Shown here: positions 1-5,967 of the stretch, one piece after another
How positions within the stretch are numbered: the stretch's first letter is position 1
Layout: each line of letters starts with the position of its first letter
Source: Ilumatobacteraceae bacterium
GTDB taxonomy: Bacteria > Actinomycetota > Acidimicrobiia > Acidimicrobiales > Ilumatobacteraceae
Assembly: GCA_025456105.1 (NCBI GenBank)
Contig: JALOLG010000081.1
Span: 1-6,715 of the forward strand
Length of the DNA stretch: 6,715 bases
Direction of reading: 5' to 3'
The notes under the pieces: model-generated
What the model was told of the DNA's origin: nothing
The model's database searches: none
Seen by the model: only the letters and a program-made list of their open reading frames with translations
Program-made: the position numbers and the translations under genes

Positions 1-34
1 ACGAGCGGGCGCCTGGAGGTGCACCCGGCCGCGG

Positions 35-1216
35 TCAGGACGAACCGGATCGGGCGGCCTGCGCGATGACGTCGCGGAGGGGGCGGCCGAGGGCGAGGGC
101 GGCCGCAGCTGCGTCGTCGTGCTCGACCTTCACGCTGCCGTCGCCGGCCACCTTCACGCGGACGGCGTGCCCGGCGACGTCGACCACCTGCTCCGCCCGT
201 CGCTGCGGCCAGCGCTCCACCACGCTCGCCCGGAACCCGAGCGTGCCGGTCTCGCGGACCAGCACCTCGGCGACGGCGGGGAACGTCGCGTCGTCGCACA
301 GGGCGTGCACGGTGTGAGCCGGCCGGCCCTTCTTCATGACGATCGGCACGACCCACGCGTCGAAGGCCCCGGCCGCCAGCAGACGGCCGACGGTGTGGGC
401 GAGCACCTCGGGGGTGACGTCGTCGACGTTCGCCGCGAGCAGCCGTGCGGGCCGCCCTGACCCCGGCGTGATGACACCGGCGACCGCATCACCCACGACC
501 ACCTGGACCACGTTGGGCCGGCCGGGCGGGTCGGCGGTACCGGCGCCGAAGCCGGTCGAGCGGACCGCCATCGGCGGGAGCGCTCCGAACGACGACGCCA
601 GGACCGTGACGAGCCCGACGCCGGTGGGCGTGGCCAGCTCCATGGTCGTGTCGATCCCGCGCACGGGTGCTCCGGCGCGGGCGAGCAGCGCGGTCACGGC
701 CGGCACGGGGTTCGGCATCTCGCCGTGCTGCGTGCGCACCGTCCCGTGACCGAGTGCGATCGGTCCGGCGACCAGCTCGTCGACGCCGAGCGACTCGAGC
801 GCTGCGCACACCCCCACCACGTCGGCGATCGAGTCGAGCGCGCCCACCTCGTGCAGCTCGACGTCGTCGGGGTCGACGCCGTGGATCTCGCCCTCGACCT
901 CGGCGATCGCCCGGTACACCCGTGTGGCGCGATCGGCGACCCGGTCGGGGAGGTCGGCCGCAGCGATCAGCTCGAGCACCTCGCGAGCGGGTCGGTGCGG
1001 GTGGGCGTGCTCGTCGTGGGAGTGCACCACGACGACGGCGCGGGTGGCCCGCACGCCGCAGCGCTGCGCGGGCTCGAACGTGAGGGCGATGCCGTCGATG
1101 TCGAGCGCGGCGATCGCGTGCGCGACCTCGTCGGGGTCGGCGCCGGCGTCGACGAGCGCACCGAGCAGCATGTCGCCGGCCACCCCGGCGGCGCAGCCGA
1201 TCCAGGCGACGCTCAC
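35..1216 (-). CDS. larC: LarC, nickel insertion enzyme of nickel-pincer cofactor synthesis
   Basis: LarC (DUF111 family) inserts nickel into the dithio-pyridinium precursor in a CTP-dependent reaction, giving the nickel-pincer nucleotide cofactor of LarA-type racemases and epimerases. The 393-residue length fits a full-size LarC. Visible family motifs are AGVAGDMLLGAL (10-21), a His-rich loop with His 65, 67, 70, 72 and 74, HEVGALDSIADVVG (122-135), MPNPVPAV (167-174), ELATPTGVG (193-201), GFGAGT with GRPN (222-235), NVDDVTPE (263-270), MKKGRP (294-299) and ETGTLGFR (322-329). The GTG start is chosen because homology begins there and its GTGA overlaps the larB stop, implying translational coupling; an open frame continues upstream but only as antiphase sequence through larB. 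Both LarC parts are in one frame, unlike Lactobacillus plantarum larC, which needs a ribosomal frameshift. The usual Asp in the first motif appears to be Gly7. Family assignment is secure; activity is inferred. Confidence 0.94.
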   Translation of the reverse strand: MSVAWIGCAAGVAGDMLLGALVDAGADPDEVAHAIAALDIDGIALTFEPAQRCGVRATRAVVVVHSHDEHAHPHRPAREVLELIAAADLPDRVADRATRVYRAIAEVEGEIHGVDPDDVELHEVGALDSIADVVGVCAALESLGVDELVAGPIALGHGTVRTQHGEMPNPVPAVTALLARAGAPVRGIDTTMELATPTGVGLVTVLASSFGALPPMAVRSTGFGAGTADPPGRPNVVQVVVGDAVAGVITPGSGRPARLLAANVDDVTPEVLAHTVGRLLAAGAFDAWVVPIVMKKGRPAHTVHALCDDATFPAVAEVLVRETGTLGFRASVVERWPQRRAEQVVDVAGHAVRVKVAGDGSVKVEHDDAAAAALALGRPLRDVIAQAARSGSS

Positions 1217-1962
1217 GGGTGCAGCATCCGCACGACGGCGCAGGCGGCACCGAAGCCGTTGTCGACGCCCACCACCGTGACGCCGCTCGCGCACGACGAC
1301 AGCATGGCCAGCAGGGCCGTCACGCCCTCGAGCCCCGATCCGTAGCCGACGCTCGTGGGCACGGCCACCACCGGCCGGGAGGTGAGGCCGCCCACCACGC
1401 TCGCGAGCGCGCCCTCCATGCCGGCCACCACCACGACCGCCTCGGCCGCGGTGACGCGGTCGACGTGGGCGAGGAGCCGGTGCAGCCCGGCGACCCCGAC
1501 GTCGTGCAACCGGTCGGGCTCGTGGCCGTGGGCGCGCAGCGTGACCGTCACCTCGTCGGCCACCGGGGTGTCGGCCGTCCCCGCCGTGGCCACGAGCACC
1601 CGCCCCGTGGCGTGCGCCTCGGGGCGCCGCCACAGCAGGCACCCGCCCTCCTGGTGGGCCGCGCCGTGCGCGGCGTGGAGCGCCTTGGCCTGGTCGACCG
1701 ACACCCGCGTGACGAGCACCGGCCCCGTCCCGTGCTCGAGCAGCTCGCCGACGATGCGCACGCACTGCTCGGGTGACTTGCCGGGTCCGTACACCGCCTC
1801 GGGCATCCCCTGGCGGAGCGCACGGTGGTGGTCGACGAGCGCCTCACCGACGTCGACGAACGGGAGCCGGCGGATGCGCGCCACCGCGTCGTCGGCGTGC
1901 ACCTCGCCGGACGCCACGCGCTCGATCAGGTCGCGCAGCGCCGATTCGTCCACGGCGCACAT
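1213..1962 (-). CDS. larB: LarB, pyridinium-3,5-biscarboxylic acid mononucleotide synthase
   Basis: LarB carboxylates the pyridinium ring of nicotinic acid adenine dinucleotide and hydrolyses its phosphoanhydride, the first step of nickel-pincer cofactor synthesis. The protein is 249 residues, normal for the family. The N-terminal part holds RQGMPEAVYGPGKSPEQ (50-66). The C-terminal PurE/AIR-carboxylase-like domain holds TAGTADTPVADE (126-137), DVGVAGLHRLL (154-164), AGMEGALASVVGGL (180-193), VAVPTSVGYG (199-208) and SCASG followed by DNGFGAA (223-240). Cys224 lies where the catalytic Cys221 of the L. plantarum enzyme is expected. The ATG start is preferred; an in-frame GTG three codons further on (1951-1953) is also possible and no clear Shine-Dalgarno decides between them. 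The gene is divergent from pheA and leads a two-gene unit with larC; a larE gene could follow to the left of the window. Confidence 0.95.
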   Translation of the reverse strand: MCAVDESALRDLIERVASGEVHADDAVARIRRLPFVDVGEALVDHHRALRQGMPEAVYGPGKSPEQCVRIVGELLEHGTGPVLVTRVSVDQAKALHAAHGAAHQEGGCLLWRRPEAHATGRVLVATAGTADTPVADEVTVTLRAHGHEPDRLHDVGVAGLHRLLAHVDRVTAAEAVVVVAGMEGALASVVGGLTSRPVVAVPTSVGYGSGLEGVTALLAMLSSCASGVTVVGVDNGFGAACAVVRMLHP

Positions 1963-1975
1963 GCTGTCAGACCCG

Positions 1976-1981
1976 TAGCCT
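1976..1981 (+). promoter_or_regulatory. Probable -10 element of pheA (leaderless)
   Basis: TAGCCT matches the TANNNT -10 pattern and ends 8 bases before the pheA ATG, so transcription would begin at or next to the start codon. No good -35 is visible. On the other strand the weaker TACGGG (1977-1972), 9 bases before the larB ATG, overlaps it, so the two divergent promoters may share this spot. Confidence 0.5.
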
Positions 1982-1989
1982 TCGGGGCC

Positions 1990-2946
1990 ATGGCCGACGT
2001 CGCCCCCGCACCTGCCCGCCCGCCGCTGCGGCGGCTCGCGTACTTCGGGCCGGCGGGCACGTTCACCGAGCAGGCGCTGCGCACCCAGCCCGATCTCGCC
2101 GCCGCCGGCGAGCTCGTCCCGATGCGCACGGTGCCCGACGTGCTCGATGCGGTGACGGCCGGCGAGGTCGACGCCGGCTTCGTGCCGATCGAGAACTCGA
2201 TCGAGGGCATGGTCAACTTCACCCTCGACGCGCTCGCGTTCGACCACGACCTGCTCATCACGCGTGAGGTCGTGCTCGACATCGAGCACTGCCTGGTGGC
2301 TCCGGCAGGGACCGACCTCACGCAGGTGAAGGTGCTGCTGTCGATCCCGGTCGCCACCGCCCAGTGCCACCGCTACGTGCGCGAGCACCTGCCCCAGGCG
2401 GAGGTGCGCGTCGCCAGCTCCACGGCGGAGGCGGCGCGGCTCGTGGGGGAGGACGCCACCGGGTCGGTCGCAGCGATCGCGCCCCGGGCGGCGGCCGAGC
2501 TGTACGGGCTCGACGTGCTCGCCGCGGACATCGCCGATCACGCCGGCAACCAGACCCGCTTCGTGCTCGTCGCACGCGAGGGGGTCCCGGCGCGCACGGG
2601 GCACGACTCGACGGCGCTCGTCGTGTTCCAGCGGGCCGACGAGCCCGGCAGCCTCATCTCGATCCTGCAGGAGTTCGCGGCGCGGCGCATCAACCTGTCG
2701 AACCTCACCAGCCGGCCCACCAAGGACGGCGGACTCGGCGACTACTGCTTCGTGATCTTCGCCGACGGCCACGTGGCCGACGACCTCCTCGCCGACGCCA
2801 TCCGGGCGCTCCATGCCAAGCAGGGCGGGGTGAAGTTCTTCGGCTCGTACCCGCGCGCCGACGCCCACGAGCACGACGCCCGTGAGCACGCCGACGCCCG
2901 CTGGCGAGCGGCCGACGACTGGATCGAGTCGATCCGCCGCCGCTGA
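1990..2946 (+). CDS. pheA: Prephenate dehydratase with C-terminal ACT domain
   Basis: This enzyme converts prephenate to phenylpyruvate, water and CO2 in phenylalanine synthesis, in the cytosol. The 318-residue monofunctional form has the catalytic domain at about 15-192: YFGPAGTFTEQAL (18-30), VPIENSIEGMVNFTLD (65-80), TAQCH (123-127) and NQTRF (187-191), whose Thr189 matches the essential Thr of the TRF motif. The ACT regulatory domain (about 207-290) shows EPGSLISILQEFA (218-230), RINLSNLTSRP (233-243) and GDYCFVIFADGH (250-261), implying feedback control by phenylalanine. Two usual motifs deviate: SHP is SIP (118-120), and ESRP is TSRP (240-243). A charged, partly His-rich tail of about 30 residues follows. 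No chorismate mutase domain is fused. The ATG at 1990 is chosen because homology starts soon after it and a leaderless -10 precedes it; upstream codons run antisense through larB. Confidence 0.96.
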   Translation: MADVAPAPARPPLRRLAYFGPAGTFTEQALRTQPDLAAAGELVPMRTVPDVLDAVTAGEVDAGFVPIENSIEGMVNFTLDALAFDHDLLITREVVLDIEHCLVAPAGTDLTQVKVLLSIPVATAQCHRYVREHLPQAEVRVASSTAEAARLVGEDATGSVAAIAPRAAAELYGLDVLAADIADHAGNQTRFVLVAREGVPARTGHDSTALVVFQRADEPGSLISILQEFAARRINLSNLTSRPTKDGGLGDYCFVIFADGHVADDLLADAIRALHAKQGGVKFFGSYPRADAHEHDAREHADARWRAADDWIESIRRR

Positions 2947-2972
2947 CCGGCTCTCGGCAGGGCGGGTACGGT
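2943..2972 (+). promoter_or_regulatory. Probable leaderless promoter of the SDR gene
   Basis: TACGGT (2967-2972) is a TANNNT -10 ending exactly 7 bases before the ATG at 2980. CTGACC (2943-2948), 18 bases upstream of it, resembles the TTGAC -35 and contains the pheA stop codon. The 33-base gap after pheA has no Shine-Dalgarno near the ATG and no terminator, so read-through from pheA is also possible. Confidence 0.55.
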
Positions 2973-2979
2973 CGGCGCC

Positions 2980-3855
2980 ATGAGCGCACCCGTCACCGTC
3001 GTCACCGGCGCGAACTCCGGCATCGGCCGGGCCACCGCCATCCACCTCGCGGCTGCCGGCCATCGGGTGCTCGGCACGGTCCGCTCCACCGCCAAGGCCG
3101 AGAAGCTGCGCGTGATGAGCGCCGAGGCCGGCGTGGAGGTGGAGCTCGTGGAGCTCGACGTGGCCGACGACGACTCGGTGCGCGACGGGTTCGCCGACAT
3201 CTTCGAGCGCGCCGGGCGCGTCGACCACCTGGTGAACAACGCCGGCGTGGGCGGCAACGCCACCGTGGAGGAGTGCCCGGTGTCGCTCTACGAGGAGGTG
3301 ATGAACGTCAACCTGCTCGGACCGGTGCGCTGCATCCAGGCGGTCCTGCCGCAGATGCGCGAGCGAGGGTCGGGCTCGATCGTGAACGTCACCTCGGTGG
3401 TGGGCCGGCTGGCGGCGCTGGCGCAGTCGCCCTACGTGGCGTCGAAGTGGGCGTTCGAGGGGCTCTCGGAGGAGCTCGCCCAGGAGGTCGCACCGTTCGG
3501 GATCCGGGTCGCGATCGTGCAGCCGGGCATCACGAAGTCGGCGATCTTCGCCAAGAACATCGACGCCCCGAACTCCACGGGCGCCTACGACATGCACTAC
3601 CGCCGCATGTTCCAGATGTACGCGGCCGGCATGGCGAACGCCACCGACCCGTTCGAGGTGGGCAAGGTGATCCTGCACGCGATCACCACCGACGAGCCGC
3701 GCCTGCGCTACCCGGTCAGCTGGGGTGGTCCCGAGATCATCGGTGGTCGGGCGCGGCTCAGCGACGAGGACTGGGTGGCGATGGGCGCCACCACCGACGA
3801 CGCCGAGTACATCGCCCGCTTCCGCGACGCGTTCGGTGTCGACATCTCCACCTGA
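2980..3855 (+). CDS. Classical short-chain dehydrogenase/reductase (SDR), substrate unknown
   Basis: A 291-residue NAD(P)-dependent oxidoreductase with a Rossmann fold, probably cytosolic. Visible SDR signatures are the cofactor loop TGANSGIG (9-16), Asp60 in LDVAD for the adenine ring, NNAG (86-89), the catalytic Asn111 in NVNLLG, Ser139, and YVASK giving Tyr152 and Lys156, followed by QPG (181-183). Arg35 after the second beta strand (GTVRS) suggests NADP(H) preference; this is inference. The C-terminal 100 residues, including an acidic stretch near 236-240, form a variable substrate lid that I cannot assign; the general look resembles the retinol/17-beta-hydroxysteroid dehydrogenase-like branch. 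The gene follows pheA on the same strand but has its own likely promoter, and nothing ties it to phenylalanine synthesis. It converges on the SulP gene with 9 bases between stops. Confidence 0.95.
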   Translation: MSAPVTVVTGANSGIGRATAIHLAAAGHRVLGTVRSTAKAEKLRVMSAEAGVEVELVELDVADDDSVRDGFADIFERAGRVDHLVNNAGVGGNATVEECPVSLYEEVMNVNLLGPVRCIQAVLPQMRERGSGSIVNVTSVVGRLAALAQSPYVASKWAFEGLSEELAQEVAPFGIRVAIVQPGITKSAIFAKNIDAPNSTGAYDMHYRRMFQMYAAGMANATDPFEVGKVILHAITTDEPRLRYPVSWGGPEIIGGRARLSDEDWVAMGATTDDAEYIARFRDAFGVDIST

Positions 3856-3869
3856 CCCGGCCCGTCAGG
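3851..3869. terminator. Small inverted repeat between convergent genes, possible bidirectional terminator
   Basis: CCTGAC (3851-3856) and GTCAGG (3864-3869) form a perfect 6-base stem with a 7-base C/G-only loop. The TGA stop of the SDR gene lies in the left arm and the TGA stop of the SulP gene, on the other strand, in the right arm. No U-tract follows on either side, so it is not a classical intrinsic terminator. Confidence 0.35.
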
Positions 3870-5547
3870 GCACCGCTCGATGCGCGGTGGCGCGGTCGTC
3901 GTGCCCTCGAGCAGCGTGCACGTGGGCGTGCGCGATCGCGGCGTCGAGGTCGGTGAAGAGGTGGCGCTCGTGGGCGAGGCGGTCGATGGCGCCGACCTCG
4001 CGCAGGATCCGCTCGTGCTCGGCGCGCGGGCCCTTGAGCAGGACCGTCACGTTGCGCCGCTCGAGCTCGTCGATGATCTCGCCGATCGCCTGAGCGCCGG
4101 TGGCGTCGAGCATCTGCAGCTCGGGCAGCCGGAGGATCACGACGCGGACGTCACCGATCTCGGACAGCTCGGTGAGGAAGCGCTGCACCGCGCCGAAGAA
4201 CAGGGCGCCGTCGAGGCGGTACGACACGATGTGGTCGTGCCGCAGCTCCTCGGCGGTGTCGAGGTCGATCAGCGGGAGCGGTTCGGCCACCATCGCCGTC
4301 GTGCGGGCGACGTGACGGAGCGCGAGCAGGGCGGCGACGGCGATCCCGACCTCGACCGCGAGGATCAGGTCGAACGCGATCGTGACGAACGCCGTGACGA
4401 TGAGCACGATCGCGTCCGAGCGGGTCGCGCGCACGATGGCTCGGACGTTGTGCACCTCGACCATCCGCATGGCCGTCACCATCAGCACGCCGGCGAGCGC
4501 GGCCAGCGGGATGCGCGCCACGAGACCCGACCCGACGAGGACGACGAGCACCAGCACCACCGCGTGCGTGACGGCCGAGAGCCGGGTGTGGGCGCCGGCG
4601 CGGACGTTGACAGCGGTCCGTGCGATGGCACCCGTGGCCGGCATGCCACCGAACAGCGGTGACGCCAGGTTGGCGAGGCCCTGACCGACCAGCTCCCGAT
4701 TGGGGTCGTGCCGGCCGACGCCGGCCATGCCGTCGGCGACCTTGGCGGACAGGAGGCTCTCGAGGGCGCCGAGCGCAGCGATCGCCACGGCGGGGCCGAA
4801 GAGCTGGGAGAGCTGCGACATCGACACCTCGGGGAGCGATGGTGCGGGCAGCGAGTCGGGGATCGAGCCGATGAGCGCGACCGGCGCGTCGGCGAGCTCG
4901 ACGACGACCGTGGCGATCACCACCGCGAGCAGCGAAGCAGGGAGCCCGCGATGCACGCGCGGAACCACGAGCATCGTCGCGACGACGATCCCGACGGTCG
5001 CGAGCGCCCACCAGGCGCCCTCACCTGCGAGCGCGTCGGCGAGCGCGCGCGCCGCGACGACCGCGGTGTTCTCGCCTTCAGGGGTCGCCACCCCGAGGGC
5101 GGCCGGCACCTGCTGGAGGAAGATGATCACGGCGATGCCGATGGTGAACCCCTCGATCACCGGCCACGGGATGAACGCGAGGTAGCGGCCGAACCCGGCG
5201 ATCCCGGCCGCGAGGATCAAGACGCCTGCCATGATCCCGGCGACGAACACGGCGTCGATGCCGTACCGGGCGACGATCGGGACGAGCACGACCGTCATCG
5301 CGCCGGTCGGCCCGGACACCTGGACGTTGGAGCCACCGAAGATCGCGGCGACGAGGCCGGCGACGATCGCGGTGATCAACCCGGCATCGGCACCGAGGCC
5401 CGACGTGATGCCGAAGGCGAGTGCCAGTGGGAGCGCGACGACGCCGACCGTCAGCCCGGCGACGAGGTCGGCGCGCCAGGTCCGGCGCAGGGCCGCGTAG
5501 TCGGCGCGCCGGGGGAGCAGGGCGCCGAGGTGGGCCGCCGCACTCAC
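3865..5547 (-). CDS. SulP family inorganic anion transporter with STAS domain
   Basis: A 560-residue inner-membrane SulP (SLC26-like) transporter; members carry sulfate, bicarbonate or other anions, and the sequence alone does not say which. The membrane domain spans about 28-415 with the family's first signature around 44-92, including AFGITSGLG and SGPTGAMTVVL (78-88), PWPVIEGFTIGIAV (127-140), ESLLSAKVADGM (263-274), FGGMPATGAIARTAVN (299-314) and IPLAALAGVLMVTA (346-359). The cytosolic STAS domain (about 437-540) shows RLDGALFFGAV (444-454) and LDATGAQAIGEI (480-491), with Asp481 at the position of the usual STAS D-x-TG motif. The last 21 residues hold His 540, 542, 544, 549 and 556. The GTG start overlaps the ArsR-family stop by GTGA and has an AGGAG five bases upstream, so it is translated as the second gene of a two-gene operon and should follow that repressor's control. 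Confidence 0.96.
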   Translation of the reverse strand: MSAAAHLGALLPRRADYAALRRTWRADLVAGLTVGVVALPLALAFGITSGLGADAGLITAIVAGLVAAIFGGSNVQVSGPTGAMTVVLVPIVARYGIDAVFVAGIMAGVLILAAGIAGFGRYLAFIPWPVIEGFTIGIAVIIFLQQVPAALGVATPEGENTAVVAARALADALAGEGAWWALATVGIVVATMLVVPRVHRGLPASLLAVVIATVVVELADAPVALIGSIPDSLPAPSLPEVSMSQLSQLFGPAVAIAALGALESLLSAKVADGMAGVGRHDPNRELVGQGLANLASPLFGGMPATGAIARTAVNVRAGAHTRLSAVTHAVVLVLVVLVGSGLVARIPLAALAGVLMVTAMRMVEVHNVRAIVRATRSDAIVLIVTAFVTIAFDLILAVEVGIAVAALLALRHVARTTAMVAEPLPLIDLDTAEELRHDHIVSYRLDGALFFGAVQRFLTELSEIGDVRVVILRLPELQMLDATGAQAIGEIIDELERRNVTVLLKGPRAEHERILREVGAIDRLAHERHLFTDLDAAIAHAHVHAARGHDDRATAHRAVP

Positions 5548-5882
5548 GACCGCTCCTGCTCGACGAGCACCGCGAGCGCGTCGACCGACTCCGACAGCGA
5601 GGCGATCAGGAGCCGGCGCGCGACCGCGAGCAGCTCGACGAGCTGGGGGTCGCGGATGGAGTAGCGCACGGTCTGTCCCACCTTGCGGGTCTCCACCAGC
5701 CCGGCCCGACGCAGCACGCCGAGCTGCTGCGACAGGTGCGACAGCTCGATCCCCACCTCGGGTTGCAGCTCGCCCACCGACCGCTCGCCGCCGGCGAGCA
5801 CCTCGAGCGCCCGGATGCGTGCCGGGTGCGCGAGCGACTTGAACAGCTCGGCCTTGAGCTCGAAGATCGGTCGATCCTGCAT
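5544..5882 (-). CDS. ArsR/SmtB-family winged-helix repressor, cysteine-free
   Basis: A 112-residue DNA-binding repressor of the ArsR type, probably a dimer. FELKAELFKSLAHPARIRAL (7-26) is the typical first helices, followed by the helix-turn-helix with recognition helix SHLSQQLGVLRRAGLV (48-63) and the beta wing ETRKVGQTVRYSI (64-76). There is no cysteine and no ELCVCDL-type metal box, so thiol-based metal or sulfide sensing is excluded; the ligand is unknown. The ATG at 5880-5882 is preferred because it fits the family's normal N-terminus and a TANNNT -10 lies 7 bases before it; an in-frame ATG at 5910-5912 would add ten residues. The stop overlaps the SulP start, so the two are one operon. 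An inverted repeat over the promoter suggests autorepression. Confidence 0.93.
   Translation of the reverse strand: MQDRPIFELKAELFKSLAHPARIRALEVLAGGERSVGELQPEVGIELSHLSQQLGVLRRAGLVETRKVGQTVRYSIRDPQLVELLAVARRLLIASLSESVDALAVLVEQERS
5553..5557 (-). promoter_or_regulatory. Ribosome binding site of the SulP gene
   Basis: AGGAG read on the minus strand sits five bases before the SulP GTG, inside the end of the ArsR-family gene. It is the clearest Shine-Dalgarno in the window and supports the GTG at 5547 as start, in contrast to the genes with leaderless promoters. Confidence 0.6.
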
Positions 5883-5904
5883 ATCTGACAATCTACGCAG
5901 ATAA
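5881..5904. promoter_or_regulatory. Probable operator of the ArsR-family repressor
   Basis: ATATCTG (5881-5887) and CAGATAA (5898-5904) form an inverted repeat with one mismatch and a 10-base spacer. It covers the repressor's -10 and reaches into its start codon, and it is much more AT-rich than its surroundings. Size, half-site spacing and position fit an ArsR-dimer operator used for autorepression; binding is inferred. Confidence 0.55.
5890..5895 (-). promoter_or_regulatory. Probable -10 element of the ArsR-SulP operon (leaderless)
   Basis: TAGATT on the minus strand ends 7 bases before the ATG at 5882 and lies in the spacer of the inverted repeat. A repressor bound there would block RNA polymerase. 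No convincing -35 is seen. Confidence 0.55.
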
Positions 5905-5953
5905 TCGAACATTCCGGTTCCGTCGCTCAGGAGCGCCGGCGATCGGGGACGGC

Positions 5954-5959
5954 TACCGT
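5954..5959 (+). promoter_or_regulatory. Probable -10 element of the Anbu gene (leaderless)
   Basis: TACCGT ends 8 bases before the GTG at 5968 and closely resembles the SDR promoter: both read TAC, then C or G, then GTCG followed by a C/G-rich stretch. It lies within a small dyad (GACGG-cta-CCGTC, 5948-5960). No clear -35 is visible. Confidence 0.55.
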
Positions 5960-5967
5960 CGCCGCCC

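Noticed and set aside
1..24. Possible start of a gene after larC on the minus strand (GTG at 24-22, eight codons to the edge)
   Set aside because: Eight codons with no Shine-Dalgarno and no recognisable family start are not enough to call larE or any gene.
1217..1765. Upstream in-frame extension of larC by 183 codons
   Set aside because: The extension is Arg/Gly-rich sequence overlapping larB in another frame. LarC homology begins at the GTG at 1214-1216, which overlaps the larB stop.
1825..1989. Upstream in-frame extension of pheA by 55 codons
   Set aside because: It runs antisense through larB with no family resemblance, and a -10 hexamer sits just before the ATG at 1990.
1213..3678. An 821-codon open frame on the minus strand running through the SDR gene, pheA and larB
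   Set aside because: Only its last 249 codons (larB) show family motifs. The rest is antisense to pheA and the SDR gene, with low-complexity His/Arg/Val/Asp-rich translation typical of shadow frames in high-GC DNA.
4708..5664. A 318-codon plus-strand open frame antisense to the SulP and ArsR-family genes
   Set aside because: The translation is biased to Arg, Asp, Gly and His with no recognisable motif, while the minus-strand frame is an unmistakable SulP transporter.
5883..5912. Ten-codon N-terminal extension of the ArsR-family protein from an ATG at 5910-5912
   Set aside because: It would place the promoter -10 and the operator inside the coding region. The ATG at 5880-5882 gives the usual ArsR N-terminus and leaderless spacing.
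5883..5967. Possible small RNA or extra gene in the 85-base gap between the ArsR gene and anbu
   Set aside because: The gap is accounted for by two divergent promoters and the inverted repeat; no open frame or stable hairpin with a U-tract is seen.
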